64,000 bases of DNA from Microbacterium sp. SORGH_AS_0428 (GTDB lineage Bacteria; Actinomycetota; Actinomycetes; Actinomycetales; Microbacteriaceae). The position numbers and the translations under genes are program-made. The stretch is taken from positions 1,922,001-1,986,000 of the forward strand of contig NZ_JAVIZT010000001.1 of NCBI RefSeq assembly GCF_031453615.1. The letters run 5' to 3'. This document shows, one piece after another, positions 25,365-34,687 of the stretch. The notes beneath the pieces are model-generated. The model saw only the letters and a list, made by a program, of their open reading frames with translations, was not told where the DNA came from and did not search any database. Each line of letters opens with the position of its first letter. The stretch's first letter is position 1.

Positions 25365-26002
25365 GCGCGCCGCGAGTGCTCCTGGCCGACGACCACGCCG
25401 CCATCCGCGAGGGACTGCGGATCATGCTCGTCGCCCACGGCGTCGAGGTGGTCGGTGAGGCTGCGGACGGCACGGTGGCGGTGCGCAACGCGCGGGCCCT
25501 GCGGCCGGACGTCGTGCTGATGGACCTGCGGATGCCGGGCATGGACGGCGTGGAGGCGACCCGCCGCATCCGGGAGGACGACACGAGCGAGGTGCTCGTG
25601 CTGACGAGCTTCGACGAGGACGAGCTGGTGGATGCGGCGCTCGACGCGGGTGCTGTCGGATTCCTGCTGAAGACGGTGTCGGCTGCGGCCCTCGTGGATG
25701 CAGTGCACAGCGTCGCCCGCGGCGACGGGGTCCTCGACCCGCGGGTCACCCGGCGGGTGCTGGCGCGACGCACGCGACCTGCGGAGCGCTCCCCCGCCAC
25801 CGCGGCGCTGGACGCGCTGACGCCGCGCGAGCGCGAGGTGCTCGCCGCCCTGTCGGCAGGGCGCTCCAACCATCAGATCGCCGCGCTGCTGGAGATCTCC
25901 GTTCCGACGGTGAAGACGCACGTGTCGAGTGTGCTGACGAAGCTGGGCGCCGACAGTCGTTCGCACGCCGTGGCGATCGCGCGGGGTGACGCCGCTCAGT
26001 GA
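25361..26002 (+). CDS. NarL/FixJ-family response regulator
   Basis: Partner of the kinase encoded just upstream, 213 residues. The receiver domain has the acidic pair DD at 10-11, phosphoacceptor Asp55 in VVLMDLRMPG, the conserved LTSF switch residue and Lys in FLLKT. The C-terminal LuxR-type helix-turn-helix runs from LTPREREVLAALSAG to a VPTVKTHVSSVLTKLG recognition helix. The last seven bases overlap the end of the convergent MFS gene. No neighbouring target operon is obvious. Confidence 0.9.
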   Translation: MSAPRVLLADDHAAIREGLRIMLVAHGVEVVGEAADGTVAVRNARALRPDVVLMDLRMPGMDGVEATRRIREDDTSEVLVLTSFDEDELVDAALDAGAVGFLLKTVSAAALVDAVHSVARGDGVLDPRVTRRVLARRTRPAERSPATAALDALTPREREVLAALSAGRSNHQIAALLEISVPTVKTHVSSVLTKLGADSRSHAVAIARGDAAQ

Positions 26003-27231
26003 CCGCGCGGCGCCTTCTCGTCGGAGGCGATGGCCAGCGGGCGGGCGGCGCCGGAGAAGAAGCCCGACGCCACGATCAGTCCGACGATGATCAGCAGCGT
26101 GTTCAGCAGGCCGATGTGCTCGCTGATGAAGCCGAGGATCGGCGGCCCGCAGAGGAACGCGACGTAGCCGATGGTGGCCGCCGCGCTCACCCGCGCCGCT
26201 GCGTGCTGCGGATCGTCGGCCGCGGCCGACATGCCCAGCGGGAAGCCGAGGGATGCGCCCATCCCCCACAGCGCCGCGCCGACGAACACGAGCGGCATGT
26301 TCGGCGCGAAGATGAACAGCACGAGTCCCACGGCCGCGGTGACGGCGAGCGAGCGCAGCACGACGACGCGGCCGAAGCGATCGACGAGTGGTCCGCCGAA
26401 GACGCGCACCACGGTCATGGCTACCGAGAACACCGTCAGCGCCGCGGGTCCGAGCGCCGGGTCGGCTCCGTGGTCGTCGACGACCGCGAGGGAGAGCCAG
26501 TCGTTCGCGCTGCCCTCGGCGAAGGCCATGCCCAGGATGATGACGCCCAGCGTGTAGGTGCGGGGCTCCTTCCACGCGCTCAGTGCGAGACGGATGCGCT
26601 CGCCCCATCCCTTCGGCGCATCCGCGGCGTCGACGTCCATCGCGACGTCACGCGCCGGCACGTTGGAGGCCGTCACGACGGCCAGGACGGCGATGACGAC
26701 GGCGACGATCGCCGTGTGGCCCACCACGCTGAACGCGATGGCGGCGGCCGCCGTGCCGAGGCCCGCGCCGATCACCGTGCCGAAGCTGAAGAAGGCGTGG
26801 AACAGCGGCAGGATCGTCTTGCCGGTCTGCTTCTCGATCGCCGCACCCTCGACGTTCATCATCACGTCGAGCGAGCCGTTGCCGAAGCCGAAGAGCGCGA
26901 GACCCGCAAGGACGACCCCGTACGTGTGCAGGTAGTCGGTGCCCACGCCGATGAGCACGAGACCGAGCACGACGAAGAACAGTGCTCCGAGCATCCCCTT
27001 GCGCGCACCGAAGCGCGCCAGGATCGCGGAGCTCGCGGTCAGGCCGAGGATGGAGGCGACGCCCATGCCCAGCAGGAGCATGCCCACCTGGATGTTGTCG
27101 ATGCCCAGCGCGATCTTGATCGCCGGCACGCGGGAGGCCCATGTGGCGATGCTCAGACCGCTCGCGAGGAAGATCGCGAAGACGGCGGTGCGCCATCGCA
27201 CGACCTGGGAACGGGAGAGCACTGTTTCCAT
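25996..27231 (-). CDS. MFS transporter
   Basis: Secondary transporter of 411 residues with twelve membrane segments split 6+6 by a charged central loop (about 195-220). The fold and features such as the loop GARKGMLGALF and the GFGNGSLDVMMNVEGAAIE segment resemble the YbjJ/FucP-type branch, often annotated as sugar or drug transporters. A -10-like TAAGGT lies six bases before the ATG, so the mRNA is probably leaderless. The palindrome at 27245-27256 lies directly upstream, and the divergent gene encodes a LacI regulator, suggesting sugar-responsive repression. Confidence 0.85.
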   Translation of the reverse strand: METVLSRSQVVRWRTAVFAIFLASGLSIATWASRVPAIKIALGIDNIQVGMLLLGMGVASILGLTASSAILARFGARKGMLGALFFVVLGLVLIGVGTDYLHTYGVVLAGLALFGFGNGSLDVMMNVEGAAIEKQTGKTILPLFHAFFSFGTVIGAGLGTAAAAIAFSVVGHTAIVAVVIAVLAVVTASNVPARDVAMDVDAADAPKGWGERIRLALSAWKEPRTYTLGVIILGMAFAEGSANDWLSLAVVDDHGADPALGPAALTVFSVAMTVVRVFGGPLVDRFGRVVVLRSLAVTAAVGLVLFIFAPNMPLVFVGAALWGMGASLGFPLGMSAAADDPQHAAARVSAAATIGYVAFLCGPPILGFISEHIGLLNTLLIIVGLIVASGFFSGAARPLAIASDEKAPRGH

Positions 27232-27237
27232 GCGCTC

Positions 27238-27256
27238 ACCTTACCGAATCGATTCG
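27238..27256. promoter_or_regulatory. LacI-type operator beside the leaderless MFS promoter
   Basis: The perfect 12-bp palindrome CGAATCGATTCG (27245-27256) has the central CG typical of LacI-family operators. It abuts the minus-strand -10-like TAAGGT (27238-27243) of the MFS gene and lies 39 bp before the divergent lacI-type gene, whose own TAGCAT box is at 27280-27285. Confidence 0.65.
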
Positions 27257-27294
27257 ATCCTTGTCGCGGCGCGGGGGGTTAGCATCGAGGGACC

Positions 27295-28359
27295 ATGAAC
27301 GCACGCCGTGCCACCATTGCCGACGTCGCCCGTCAGGCGGGAGTAGCCGCCTCGACCGCGTCGGTGGTGTTCAGCGGCAAGACCGCAGTCTCCGACGCGA
27401 CCCGCTCGCGCGTGCTCGCCGCTGCCGCCGAACTCGGCTACTCCGGGCCCGACCCGCGAGCGGCGTCCCTGCGTCTCGGACGCTCCGGCGTCGTGGGCGT
27501 CGTCATCGGCGACCGGCTCCGCGCGGCCTTCCGCGACCCCGTGACGACGATCATGCTCGACGGCCTCGCCGAGGGTGTCGCCGAGCGCGGCAGCGGCCTG
27601 TTGCTGCTCCGCGACGACGAATCGGGCGGAGCAGCCCTCCCCGCCGCCCCCGCCGACGCCTTCGTGCTCATCGGCTGCAGCACGCGGCTTCGCGCCGACC
27701 TTGAGGTGCTACAGCGCCGGGGGGTCCCGGTCGTCGTGGTGGAAGGGGATGCGGGCGAGGGGATCCCCCGCATCCGGCTGGACAACCGCGACGCGCAGGC
27801 CGTCATCGCCCGGCACGTGCGAGAGCTCGGGCACCGACGCGTCGTGGTGGTCGCTCTTCCGGTCGGCGGGGGACACGGCACGGGATGGTTCGATCCGGAG
27901 TCGGTGTCGCAGATCTCCGTCGACGTCACCCGCGAGCGTCTCGAAGGCGCCCTCGATGTGTTCGAGGATGCCCGCGTGTATGCGGCCGCGGCGAGTCTCA
28001 TCGACGAGGGCTATTCCGCGGGCCGTGCCATCCTGACGGCACCGGGTGAGCGACCCACGGCGATCCTCGCGCAGAGCGACGTGTTGGCGGCGGGCATCAT
28101 CCGAGCCGTCCACGATGCCGGACTGCGCGTTCCCGAGGACGTGAGTGTGACGGGGTTCGACGGCGTCTCGGTCGACGGCGTCGCGCCGCTCACCCTGACG
28201 ACGATGGTGCAGCCTGCCGCCGAGAAGGGGCGTGCCGCGGGGATCGCCGTGTCGGCGATGCTCGAGGGCGTCGTGCCCCCCGACATCCTGCTGACCTCTG
28301 TGTTCCGTCCGGGTAATACGACGGGTCCCGTTTCGGAGCCCGTGGCGCCGGGCGCCTGA
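27295..28359 (+). CDS. LacI-family transcription regulator
   Basis: Repressor of 354 residues. The N-terminal helix-turn-helix is ATIADVARQAGVAASTASVV (about 6-25), then the hinge helix SLRLGRSG. The C-terminal periplasmic-binding-like domain (about 65-340) binds an effector, probably a sugar; the subdomain hallmarks ILAQSDVLAAGIIRA and VPEDVSVTGFDG are clear. It is divergent from the MFS transporter gene with a palindromic operator between them, so that gene is the likely main target. TAGCAT nine bases upstream of the ATG, with GAGGGA between, leaves open whether the leader is absent or very short. Confidence 0.93.
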   Translation: MNARRATIADVARQAGVAASTASVVFSGKTAVSDATRSRVLAAAAELGYSGPDPRAASLRLGRSGVVGVVIGDRLRAAFRDPVTTIMLDGLAEGVAERGSGLLLLRDDESGGAALPAAPADAFVLIGCSTRLRADLEVLQRRGVPVVVVEGDAGEGIPRIRLDNRDAQAVIARHVRELGHRRVVVVALPVGGGHGTGWFDPESVSQISVDVTRERLEGALDVFEDARVYAAAASLIDEGYSAGRAILTAPGERPTAILAQSDVLAAGIIRAVHDAGLRVPEDVSVTGFDGVSVDGVAPLTLTTMVQPAAEKGRAAGIAVSAMLEGVVPPDILLTSVFRPGNTTGPVSEPVAPGA

Positions 28360-28368
28360 TCCGCCCCT

Positions 28369-28374
28369 TAGAAT
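28369..28374 (+). promoter_or_regulatory. Candidate -10 box of the mrp operon
   Basis: TAGAAT occurs 73 bp before the mrpA start, with a GAGGAGG ribosome site at 28434-28440. No convincing -35 is seen. Confidence 0.4.
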
Positions 28375-28446
28375 AGAGAGCGACACCCCGATCGCCTGAG
28401 TGGTTCCGCCTGCCACGGAGCCCCGACGACCACGAGGAGGCCGCGT

Positions 28447-31350
28447 TTGCTGGTACTCCTCGCTGCGTTTGCCCTCGTTCCCCTGCTGCTCCCCTGGTTG
28501 GTTTCCCGCCTCGGAGCTCGCGCGTTCGCGGTGGCGGCCCTGCTGCCGATCATCGCCTTCGGACACACGTTGTGGCTCGCACCGCAGGTGCTTTCGGGGA
28601 ACATTCCCTTCGAGACATACGAGTGGATGCCTTCGCTCGGTATCCAGCTCTCGATGCGGATGGACATGCTCAGCTGGGTGCTGACGCTCATCGTCACCGG
28701 AGTTGGCGCTCTCGTGATGCTCTACTGCCGCTGGTACTTCGCGGGCAAGCGTGAGGGCCTCGGCCAGTTCTCCGCCGTCCTCCTCGCCTTCGCCGGTGCC
28801 ATGTACGGGCTCGTCCTCACCGACGACATCGTCGTGCTGGTCATGCTGTGGGAGATCACGAGCGTTCTTTCGTATCTGCTCATCGGCTACTACCACGCAC
28901 GCGGCGTCAGCCGGCGTGCGGCGCTGCAGGCACTGCTGGTCACGACGCTCGGCGGGCTCGTCATGCTGATCGGCGTCGTCTTGTTCGTCGTGGAGGCGGG
29001 GACGACCAGCATCTCCACCATCCTCGCCGAGGCGCCCACGGGCCCCGTCGTCAATGCCGCCCTCGTCCTGCTCCTGGTCGGAGCGCTCAGCAAGTCGGCG
29101 ATCTTCCCCTTCCACTTCTGGCTCCCCGGCGCCATGGCCGCGCCCACGCCCGTCAGCGCGTACCTCCACGCGGCGGCGATGGTCAAGGCCGGCATCTATC
29201 TGATCGCCCGGTTCGCGCCCGTCTACGCGGAGGCCGATCCCTGGCGTCCGATCATCGTGTGCCTCGGCGTGTTCACGATGCTGCTCGGTGGCGTGCAGGC
29301 CCTGCGCGAGTCCGACCTCAAGCGCATCCTCGCCTTCGGCACGGTGAGCCAGCTCGGGTTCCTGACGGTCGTCCTCGGCTTCGGCACGAGGGAGGCCGCG
29401 CTCGCCGGTCTCGCACTGCTGCTGAGCCACGCCCTCTTCAAGTCCTCGCTGTTCCTCGTCGTGGGCGTCATCGACCGCCAGCTGTCCACCCGTGACATCA
29501 ACGAGCTCTCCGGAGTGGGGCGGCAGGCGCCGACGCTGGCGACCTTCTCGATCATCGCGGTCGCCTCCATGGCCGGGTTCATCCCCACGATCGGGTTCGT
29601 CGCGAAGGAGTCCGCGCTCGCGGCGTTCCTCGACGACGGGTCGGTGTGGGCGACCGTCGCCCTCATCGGCATCCTCATCGGGTCGGCGCTCACGGCCGCG
29701 TACGGCATCCGCTTCATCTGGGGTGCCTTCTGGACGAAGAAGGATGCGGACGGCACCGTGCGAGAGCGCACCGAGTGGCCCGACCCGCCCGTCGGCTTCC
29801 TCGCGGCGCCCGTCATCCTCTCCGGCCTCACTCTCGTGTCGGGGCTCGCCGCGCCCTGGGTCGACACCGCGTTCGCGCGCTACGCAGAGCTCGCTCCGCC
29901 CGCCGGCGAGAAGGCCACGCACCTGGCGCTGTGGCACGGGTTCGAGCCCGCGCTGTTCCTGTCGCTCGGCACGCTGGCGGTGGGCGCGTTCCTGTTCTGG
30001 TTCGCTCTGAAGGTGCGATGGTCCGAGCGTCGCCGTGTTCTCCCGTTCACCGCCGCCGACGCCTACAACGCCGTCCTGCGTCTGATCGCGCGCGTCTCGG
30101 TGTGGACGACGACGCTCACGCAGCGCGGCTCGCTGCCCGTCTACGTCGGCACGATCTTCGTCGTCTTCGTCGTCTCCCAGGGCGTCACCCTGTTCGCCGC
30201 TCCCGAGTGGCGCGCGCAGCTGGATGCCTGGCAGTCCCCCACCCAGGTCTTCGTCGCCCCCATCATGATCGTCGCCGGCATCATCGCGGTGCGCGCCCGC
30301 AAGCGCTACACGGGCGTCGTGCTCGTCTCGGTCACGGGCCTCGGAATGGTCGTGCTCTTCGCCACGAGCGGCGCCCCCGATCTCGCACTGACGCAGATCC
30401 TGATCGAGACCGTCACGCTCGTCGCGTTCGCGCTCGTGCTGCGACGGATCCCCGCCCGGATGGGCGATCACAACGCCTCTGTCGCACCGCTCGCGCGCGC
30501 CGTGCTCGCCGGAGCCGTCGGTCTCACGATGGCTTTCGTCGCGATCGTCGCGACCTCCGCGCGTGTGGAGTCGCCCATCTCGCTCGCGTTCCCGGAACTC
30601 GCCTACGAACTGGGCCACGGGCGCAACGTCGTCAACGTCGCCCTGGTCGACCTCCGCGGCTGGGACACGATGGGCGAGCTGTCGGTGCTCATCCTCGCGG
30701 CCACCGGCGTCGCCTCGCTCGTGTTCGTCACCCACCGCTCCGACACGCTCTCCGACTTCACCAAGCCTCTTCCCCGCATCCCCCGCCGTCGTCCGCTGCT
30801 CGAGACGTCGGAGGGCCTGCGACCCCAGGGCGCGGGCGAGAGCGGCCGTCGCGCCTGGCTCGTGGGCGGAGCCAAGGTCAAGCCGGAGAACCGGTCGATC
30901 CTGCTCGAGGTGGTCGTGCGGATCCTGTTCCACTCGATCATCATCGTGTCGCTGTACGTGCTGTTCGCCGGCCACAACCTTCCCGGCGGCGGGTTCGCGG
31001 GCGGCCTCATCGCCGGCATGGCGCTGGTCATGCGCTACGTCGCCGGCGGCCGCTACGAGCTCGGCGCCGCGGCGCCGACGGATGCGGGGCGTCTGCTAGG
31101 GGTGGGCATGCTGCTCGCCGTCGGAACCGCCGTCGTGCCGCTGTTCTTCGGCGTCGACCCCCTCACGAGCACCTGGTTCGACGTCGAGATCCCCGTGCTC
31201 GGCCACGTGGAGTTCGTGACGTCGACGATCTTCGACATCGGTGTGTATCTCGTCGTCATCGGACTCGTGCTCGACGTGCTCCGCAGCCTCGGCGCCGAGG
31301 TCGACCGCCAGAAGCTCCAGCTGGAGCAGCAGGGGGCGGGTGCCCGATGA
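28447..31350 (+). CDS. mrpA: Mrp Na+/H+ antiporter subunit A fused to subunit B
   Basis: Largest subunit of the multi-protein Na+(K+)/H+ antiporter, related to complex I NuoL. It has 967 residues and about 20 membrane segments. The proton-pumping core (about 95-420) shows the complex I signature with acidic and lysine residues, for example WEITSVLSYLLIGYYH and KSAIFPFHFWLPGAMAAPTP. After an insertion, the C-terminal part (from about 810) is the MrpB domain with FAGHNLPGGGFAGGL. A-B fusion is usual in actinobacteria. The start is TTG, seven bases after GGAGG. It starts a seven-subunit operon with ATGA-type overlaps. Confidence 0.95.
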   Translation: MLVLLAAFALVPLLLPWLVSRLGARAFAVAALLPIIAFGHTLWLAPQVLSGNIPFETYEWMPSLGIQLSMRMDMLSWVLTLIVTGVGALVMLYCRWYFAGKREGLGQFSAVLLAFAGAMYGLVLTDDIVVLVMLWEITSVLSYLLIGYYHARGVSRRAALQALLVTTLGGLVMLIGVVLFVVEAGTTSISTILAEAPTGPVVNAALVLLLVGALSKSAIFPFHFWLPGAMAAPTPVSAYLHAAAMVKAGIYLIARFAPVYAEADPWRPIIVCLGVFTMLLGGVQALRESDLKRILAFGTVSQLGFLTVVLGFGTREAALAGLALLLSHALFKSSLFLVVGVIDRQLSTRDINELSGVGRQAPTLATFSIIAVASMAGFIPTIGFVAKESALAAFLDDGSVWATVALIGILIGSALTAAYGIRFIWGAFWTKKDADGTVRERTEWPDPPVGFLAAPVILSGLTLVSGLAAPWVDTAFARYAELAPPAGEKATHLALWHGFEPALFLSLGTLAVGAFLFWFALKVRWSERRRVLPFTAADAYNAVLRLIARVSVWTTTLTQRGSLPVYVGTIFVVFVVSQGVTLFAAPEWRAQLDAWQSPTQVFVAPIMIVAGIIAVRARKRYTGVVLVSVTGLGMVVLFATSGAPDLALTQILIETVTLVAFALVLRRIPARMGDHNASVAPLARAVLAGAVGLTMAFVAIVATSARVESPISLAFPELAYELGHGRNVVNVALVDLRGWDTMGELSVLILAATGVASLVFVTHRSDTLSDFTKPLPRIPRRRPLLETSEGLRPQGAGESGRRAWLVGGAKVKPENRSILLEVVVRILFHSIIIVSLYVLFAGHNLPGGGFAGGLIAGMALVMRYVAGGRYELGAAAPTDAGRLLGVGMLLAVGTAVVPLFFGVDPLTSTWFDVEIPVLGHVEFVTSTIFDIGVYLVVIGLVLDVLRSLGAEVDRQKLQLEQQGAGAR

Positions 31351-31886
31351 GTGTCTCCGTCGTCCTGATCGCCGTGATGGCCGTGCTCTTCGCATGCGGC
31401 GTCTACGCGATGCTCGAGCGGAGTCTCACGCGGGTGCTGATCGGCTTCCTGCTGCTCGGCAACGCCGCGAACCTGCTCCTTCTCATCGTGATGGGCTTCC
31501 CCGGAACGGCACCCTTCTTCGCGAAGGGCGCCGACTCTGCTCAGTTCTCCGATCCGCTCCCCCAGGCGCTCACGTTGACGGCGATCGTGATCACCTTCGC
31601 GGTCTCCGCGTTCCTGCTCGCCCTCATCTACCGTTCCTGGCAGCTGGGTCAGGCCGACACGGTCGAGGACGACGTCGAAGACATCGCCCTTCGCGGTCGC
31701 GCCGCCGAAGACGAAGAGGCGATGGAGGACGAGTTCACCGCCGACGATGCGACGACGGACTTCGTGGATGCGGCGAGCGTGCCCATCACCGTGCTCGGCA
31801 GTCTCGACGTGCCGGGCATCCGAGACGACGCGCCGACCGACCGACCGACCAGCAGGCGTGACGAGAACGAGGAGGGCGAGCGATGA
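31347..31886 (+). CDS. mrpC: Mrp antiporter subunit C (NuoK-like)
   Basis: Three-TM subunit of 179 residues related to NuoK. The conserved core MLERSLTRVLIGFLLLGNAANLL lies in the first 50 residues in short segments, with the Gly-Asn pair typical of MrpC. Compared with other MrpC proteins (about 110-120 residues) it has a long acidic C-terminal tail (about 100-179) rich in Asp and Glu, which must lie in the cytoplasm and is of unknown role. The start overlaps mrpA in ATGA and the stop overlaps mrpD in the same way. Confidence 0.93.
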   Translation: MSVSVVLIAVMAVLFACGVYAMLERSLTRVLIGFLLLGNAANLLLLIVMGFPGTAPFFAKGADSAQFSDPLPQALTLTAIVITFAVSAFLLALIYRSWQLGQADTVEDDVEDIALRGRAAEDEEAMEDEFTADDATTDFVDAASVPITVLGSLDVPGIRDDAPTDRPTSRRDENEEGER

Positions 31887-33448
31887 ACGCACTTGTCCCC
31901 CTCCTGGTCACCCTGCCGCTCATCGGCGCGGCCATCGCCCTCGTGTTCGGCCGGCGCCGCCGTGTTCAGGTCGCCGTCTCGATCACGACCCTCACGGCCG
32001 TGCTCGCCATCGCGGCGGTGCTTCTCGTGGTCGTCGACTCGGGGCAGCCGCTGGCGGTCGCGGTGGGCGGCTGGCCGATCCCCTTCGGCATCGTGCTGTA
32101 CGTCGACCGCCTGGCGGCGCTGCTCGTGGTGGTCTCGAGCGTCGTGCTGCTCGCGGTCCTGCTCTTCTCGGTCGGCCAGGGCGCCGCCGACGGAGACGAC
32201 GAGACCCCCGTCTCGATCTTCCACCCGTCGTACCTCATCCTCGCGGCGGGGATCTTCAACGCGTTCATCGCGGGCGACCTCTTCAACCTCTACGTGGGCT
32301 TCGAGATCCTGCTCGTCGCGTCGTACGTGCTGATCACGCTCGGCGGCACCGAGTCCCGCATCCGCGCCGGGATCGTCTACATCGTCGTCTCCCTCGTCTC
32401 CTCGATCCTCTTCCTCGCCTCGATCGCCATGATCTACGGCGCCCTCGGCACGGTGAACATGGCCCAGATCGCCGAGCGGATGGGGGAGCTGCCGCAGCAC
32501 GTGCAGCTCACGCTGCATCTCATGCTGCTGCTGGCCTTCAGCATCAAGGCCGCCGTCTTCCCGCTGTCGTTCTGGCTGCCCGACTCCTATCCGACCGCTC
32601 CCGCGCCGGTGACGGCGGTGTTCGCGGGCCTGCTGACCAAAGTCGGCGTCTACGCGCTCATCCGCACCGAGACGCAGCTGTTCCCCGACAGCAACGTGAA
32701 CGTCCTGCTGCTGATCGTCGCCCTCGCCACGATGATCGTCGGCGTGCTCGGTGCTGTCGCCCAGGCGGAGCTCAAGCGAATCCTCTCGTTCACCCTCGTG
32801 AGCCACGTGGGCTACATGGTGTTCGGGCTCGCGATCGCGACCCCGGCGGCGATCGGCGCGACGATCTACTACATGGTCCACCACATCGTGGTGCAGACGA
32901 CCCTGTTCCTCGCCGTCGGACTCATCGAGCGTCGCGCCGGCAGCACCTCGATCCTCAAGATCAAGGGACTCATGCGCGCGGCGCCCGTGATCGCGGTGCT
33001 GTACTTCATCCCCGCGGTGAACCTGGGCGGGCTCCCGCCGTTCTCGGGCTTCATCGGCAAGTACGCGCTCTTCGACGCCGCAGCCCAGGTCGGCACACCG
33101 CTCATGATGGTCCTGATCGTGGCGGGTATCGTCACCTCGTTGCTCACGCTCTACGCGCTCATGCGCGCCTGGAACCTCGGTTTCTGGCGTGAGGACGACA
33201 CGGAGGAGCCCGAGGTCGAGGCGCGCGTCGAGTACCTCGGCAACGCCCCGGCCGCCGGTATCCAGACCGAACGCCGCGTCATCCCCCGCGTCATGACCGC
33301 AGCGACCGCGGGCATGGTCGCCGTCACCGTGGCCCTCACGGTGTTCGCCGGACCCCTCTACGACATGTGCACCCGCATCGGCGACGCGCTGCTGCAGCCG
33401 GTCCAGCTCGTGCAGTTGGAGACGCAGTCCGGGGAGGTCGATCAGTGA
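31883..33448 (+). CDS. mrpD: Mrp antiporter subunit D (NuoM/NuoN-like)
   Basis: Proton-translocating subunit of 521 residues with about 14 membrane segments. The complex I-related core is clear: FEILLVASYVLITLGG carries the conserved acidic residue, and LLAFSIKAAVFPLSFWLPDSYPTAP has the conserved lysine in short pieces. The QAELKRILSFTLVSHVGYM segment is also typical. Its ATG overlaps mrpC and its stop overlaps the GTG of mrpE (GTGA). It acts with MrpA in the membrane as a paired antiporter module. Confidence 0.95.
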   Translation: MNALVPLLVTLPLIGAAIALVFGRRRRVQVAVSITTLTAVLAIAAVLLVVVDSGQPLAVAVGGWPIPFGIVLYVDRLAALLVVVSSVVLLAVLLFSVGQGAADGDDETPVSIFHPSYLILAAGIFNAFIAGDLFNLYVGFEILLVASYVLITLGGTESRIRAGIVYIVVSLVSSILFLASIAMIYGALGTVNMAQIAERMGELPQHVQLTLHLMLLLAFSIKAAVFPLSFWLPDSYPTAPAPVTAVFAGLLTKVGVYALIRTETQLFPDSNVNVLLLIVALATMIVGVLGAVAQAELKRILSFTLVSHVGYMVFGLAIATPAAIGATIYYMVHHIVVQTTLFLAVGLIERRAGSTSILKIKGLMRAAPVIAVLYFIPAVNLGGLPPFSGFIGKYALFDAAAQVGTPLMMVLIVAGIVTSLLTLYALMRAWNLGFWREDDTEEPEVEARVEYLGNAPAAGIQTERRVIPRVMTAATAGMVAVTVALTVFAGPLYDMCTRIGDALLQPVQLVQLETQSGEVDQ

Positions 33449-34038
33449 TCCGACACCTCCGCGGCCCCAAAGGACTCATCGCCCAGACGTGGCGACAACT
33501 GCCGTTCTTCCTGTGGCTCGTCGCCCTGTGGATGCTGCTGTGGGGTCAGTTCACGGTCATCGCGTTCCTGACCGGACTCGTGGCGGCGATCCTCGTCACC
33601 CGGGTCTTCCGGCTGCCGCCGGTGGAGCTCTCGGGGCGCGTCAACCCCTGGTACGGCCTCGTCTTCGTCCTCGCTTTCCTCGGCGCCCTCGTCAAAGGCT
33701 CGCTGCTCGTCGCCTGGCAGATCGTGAACCCGCGGCGCTATCCCGGGGTCGCGGTCATCGCCGTGCCGCTCGCCACCAACGACGAGCTCATCCTCGCGCA
33801 CACCGCCGTCACCGCATCCCTCATCCCCGGATCCCTCGTGATCGACATCGACCGCGACGAGAGCGTGCTCTACCTGCACGTCATCGGCGTGAACTCGGAC
33901 GCGGACGTCGAGGCGCAGCGACGTCAGGTGCAGCGGTGGGAGCGGCGAATCGTGCGTGCGGTCGGCTCGCGCGCACAGCTCGCGCAGGTCGCGCCGGCCC
34001 GCACGGGTGGCGCCCAGGCGAAGGAGGCCGGCCGATGA
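33445..34038 (+). CDS. mrpE: Mrp antiporter subunit E
   Basis: Subunit of 197 residues with two to three N-terminal membrane segments (about 20-85) and a soluble MnhE domain (about 100-160), including AVPLATNDELILAHTAV and SLIPGSLVIDIDRDES, both typical of the family. The GTG at 33445 overlaps the mrpD stop. The C-terminal 40 residues are Ala/Arg-rich and variable. MrpE is needed for assembly or activity of the complex rather than ion movement itself, as known from Bacillus and related systems. Confidence 0.92.
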   Translation: MIRHLRGPKGLIAQTWRQLPFFLWLVALWMLLWGQFTVIAFLTGLVAAILVTRVFRLPPVELSGRVNPWYGLVFVLAFLGALVKGSLLVAWQIVNPRRYPGVAVIAVPLATNDELILAHTAVTASLIPGSLVIDIDRDESVLYLHVIGVNSDADVEAQRRQVQRWERRIVRAVGSRAQLAQVAPARTGGAQAKEAGR

Positions 34039-34304
34039 ACCCGCTGCTCGTGGCGATCTACCTCGTCTTCGCCGTCGCCGCCCTCCTCACGCTCTGGCGT
34101 GTGATCAAGGGACCGTCGATCCTCGACCGGGCCGTCGCGAGTGACGTGCTGCTGACCGAGGTGATGTGCGTGCTCGGTGCGGAGATGGCGATCAACCATC
34201 ACACCCGCACGCTGCCGGTGCTGCTGGTGATCGCCGCGATCGGTGTGTTCGGATCCATCTCGATCGCGCGGTTCGTCGCGAGGAAGGATGCGAACCAGCG
34301 ATGA
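34035..34304 (+). CDS. mrpF: Mrp antiporter subunit F
   Basis: Small three-TM subunit of 89 residues. The family core RVIKGPSILDRAVASDVL lies at about 23-40, followed by two membrane helices. It overlaps mrpE (ATGA) and mrpG (ATGA). Lengths of 85-95 residues are normal for MrpF. It is a membrane component of the antiporter, implicated in Na+ or cholate efflux in Bacillus. Confidence 0.92.
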   Translation: MNPLLVAIYLVFAVAALLTLWRVIKGPSILDRAVASDVLLTEVMCVLGAEMAINHHTRTLPVLLVIAAIGVFGSISIARFVARKDANQR

Positions 34305-34681
34305 TCGCGCACCTTCAGGCGGATGCGGGGTTCCCGCTCGACGCCGTCCTCGACACCGCAGCCCTCGTGCTGATCCTCGTCGGCGCGCTGCTGTGCCTGA
34401 CGGCCGCGATCGGACTGCTGCGCTTCCATGACGTCCCCACGCGTCTGCACGCCGCGACCAAGCCCCAGGTGCTCGGCTTCCTGCTGATCTGCCTGGCGGT
34501 CGCGTTGTCGGTGCGGAGCTGGGCCGCGGTGGCCTTCCTCGTCCCGATCGCTCTCATCCAGCTCGCGACGGCGCCGCTGTCGGCGCACATGGTGGGCCGG
34601 CAGGCGTACCGAAACCGCACGCTGGACGAGGACGCGATGTATGTCGACGAGCTGCGCGACAAGGACCCCGACCCGCGCTGA
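34301..34681 (+). CDS. mrpG: Mrp antiporter subunit G
   Basis: Last subunit, 126 residues, three membrane helices. The signature GLLRFHDVPTRLHAATKP lies at about 39-56 and is diagnostic of MrpG/PhaG. The charged end (about 105-126) is cytoplasmic. The ATG overlaps the mrpF stop. The operon ends here with no obvious terminator; the convergent DoxX gene stops only seven bases away. Confidence 0.93.
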   Translation: MIAHLQADAGFPLDAVLDTAALVLILVGALLCLTAAIGLLRFHDVPTRLHAATKPQVLGFLLICLAVALSVRSWAAVAFLVPIALIQLATAPLSAHMVGRQAYRNRTLDEDAMYVDELRDKDPDPR

Positions 34682-34687
34682 CGCGTT

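Noticed and set aside
27709..30975. 1088-codon minus-strand frame across the lacI and mrpA genes
   Set aside because: Composition is full of Arg, Gly, His and Asp, as in antisense of GC-rich genes, and it covers two clear plus-strand genes.
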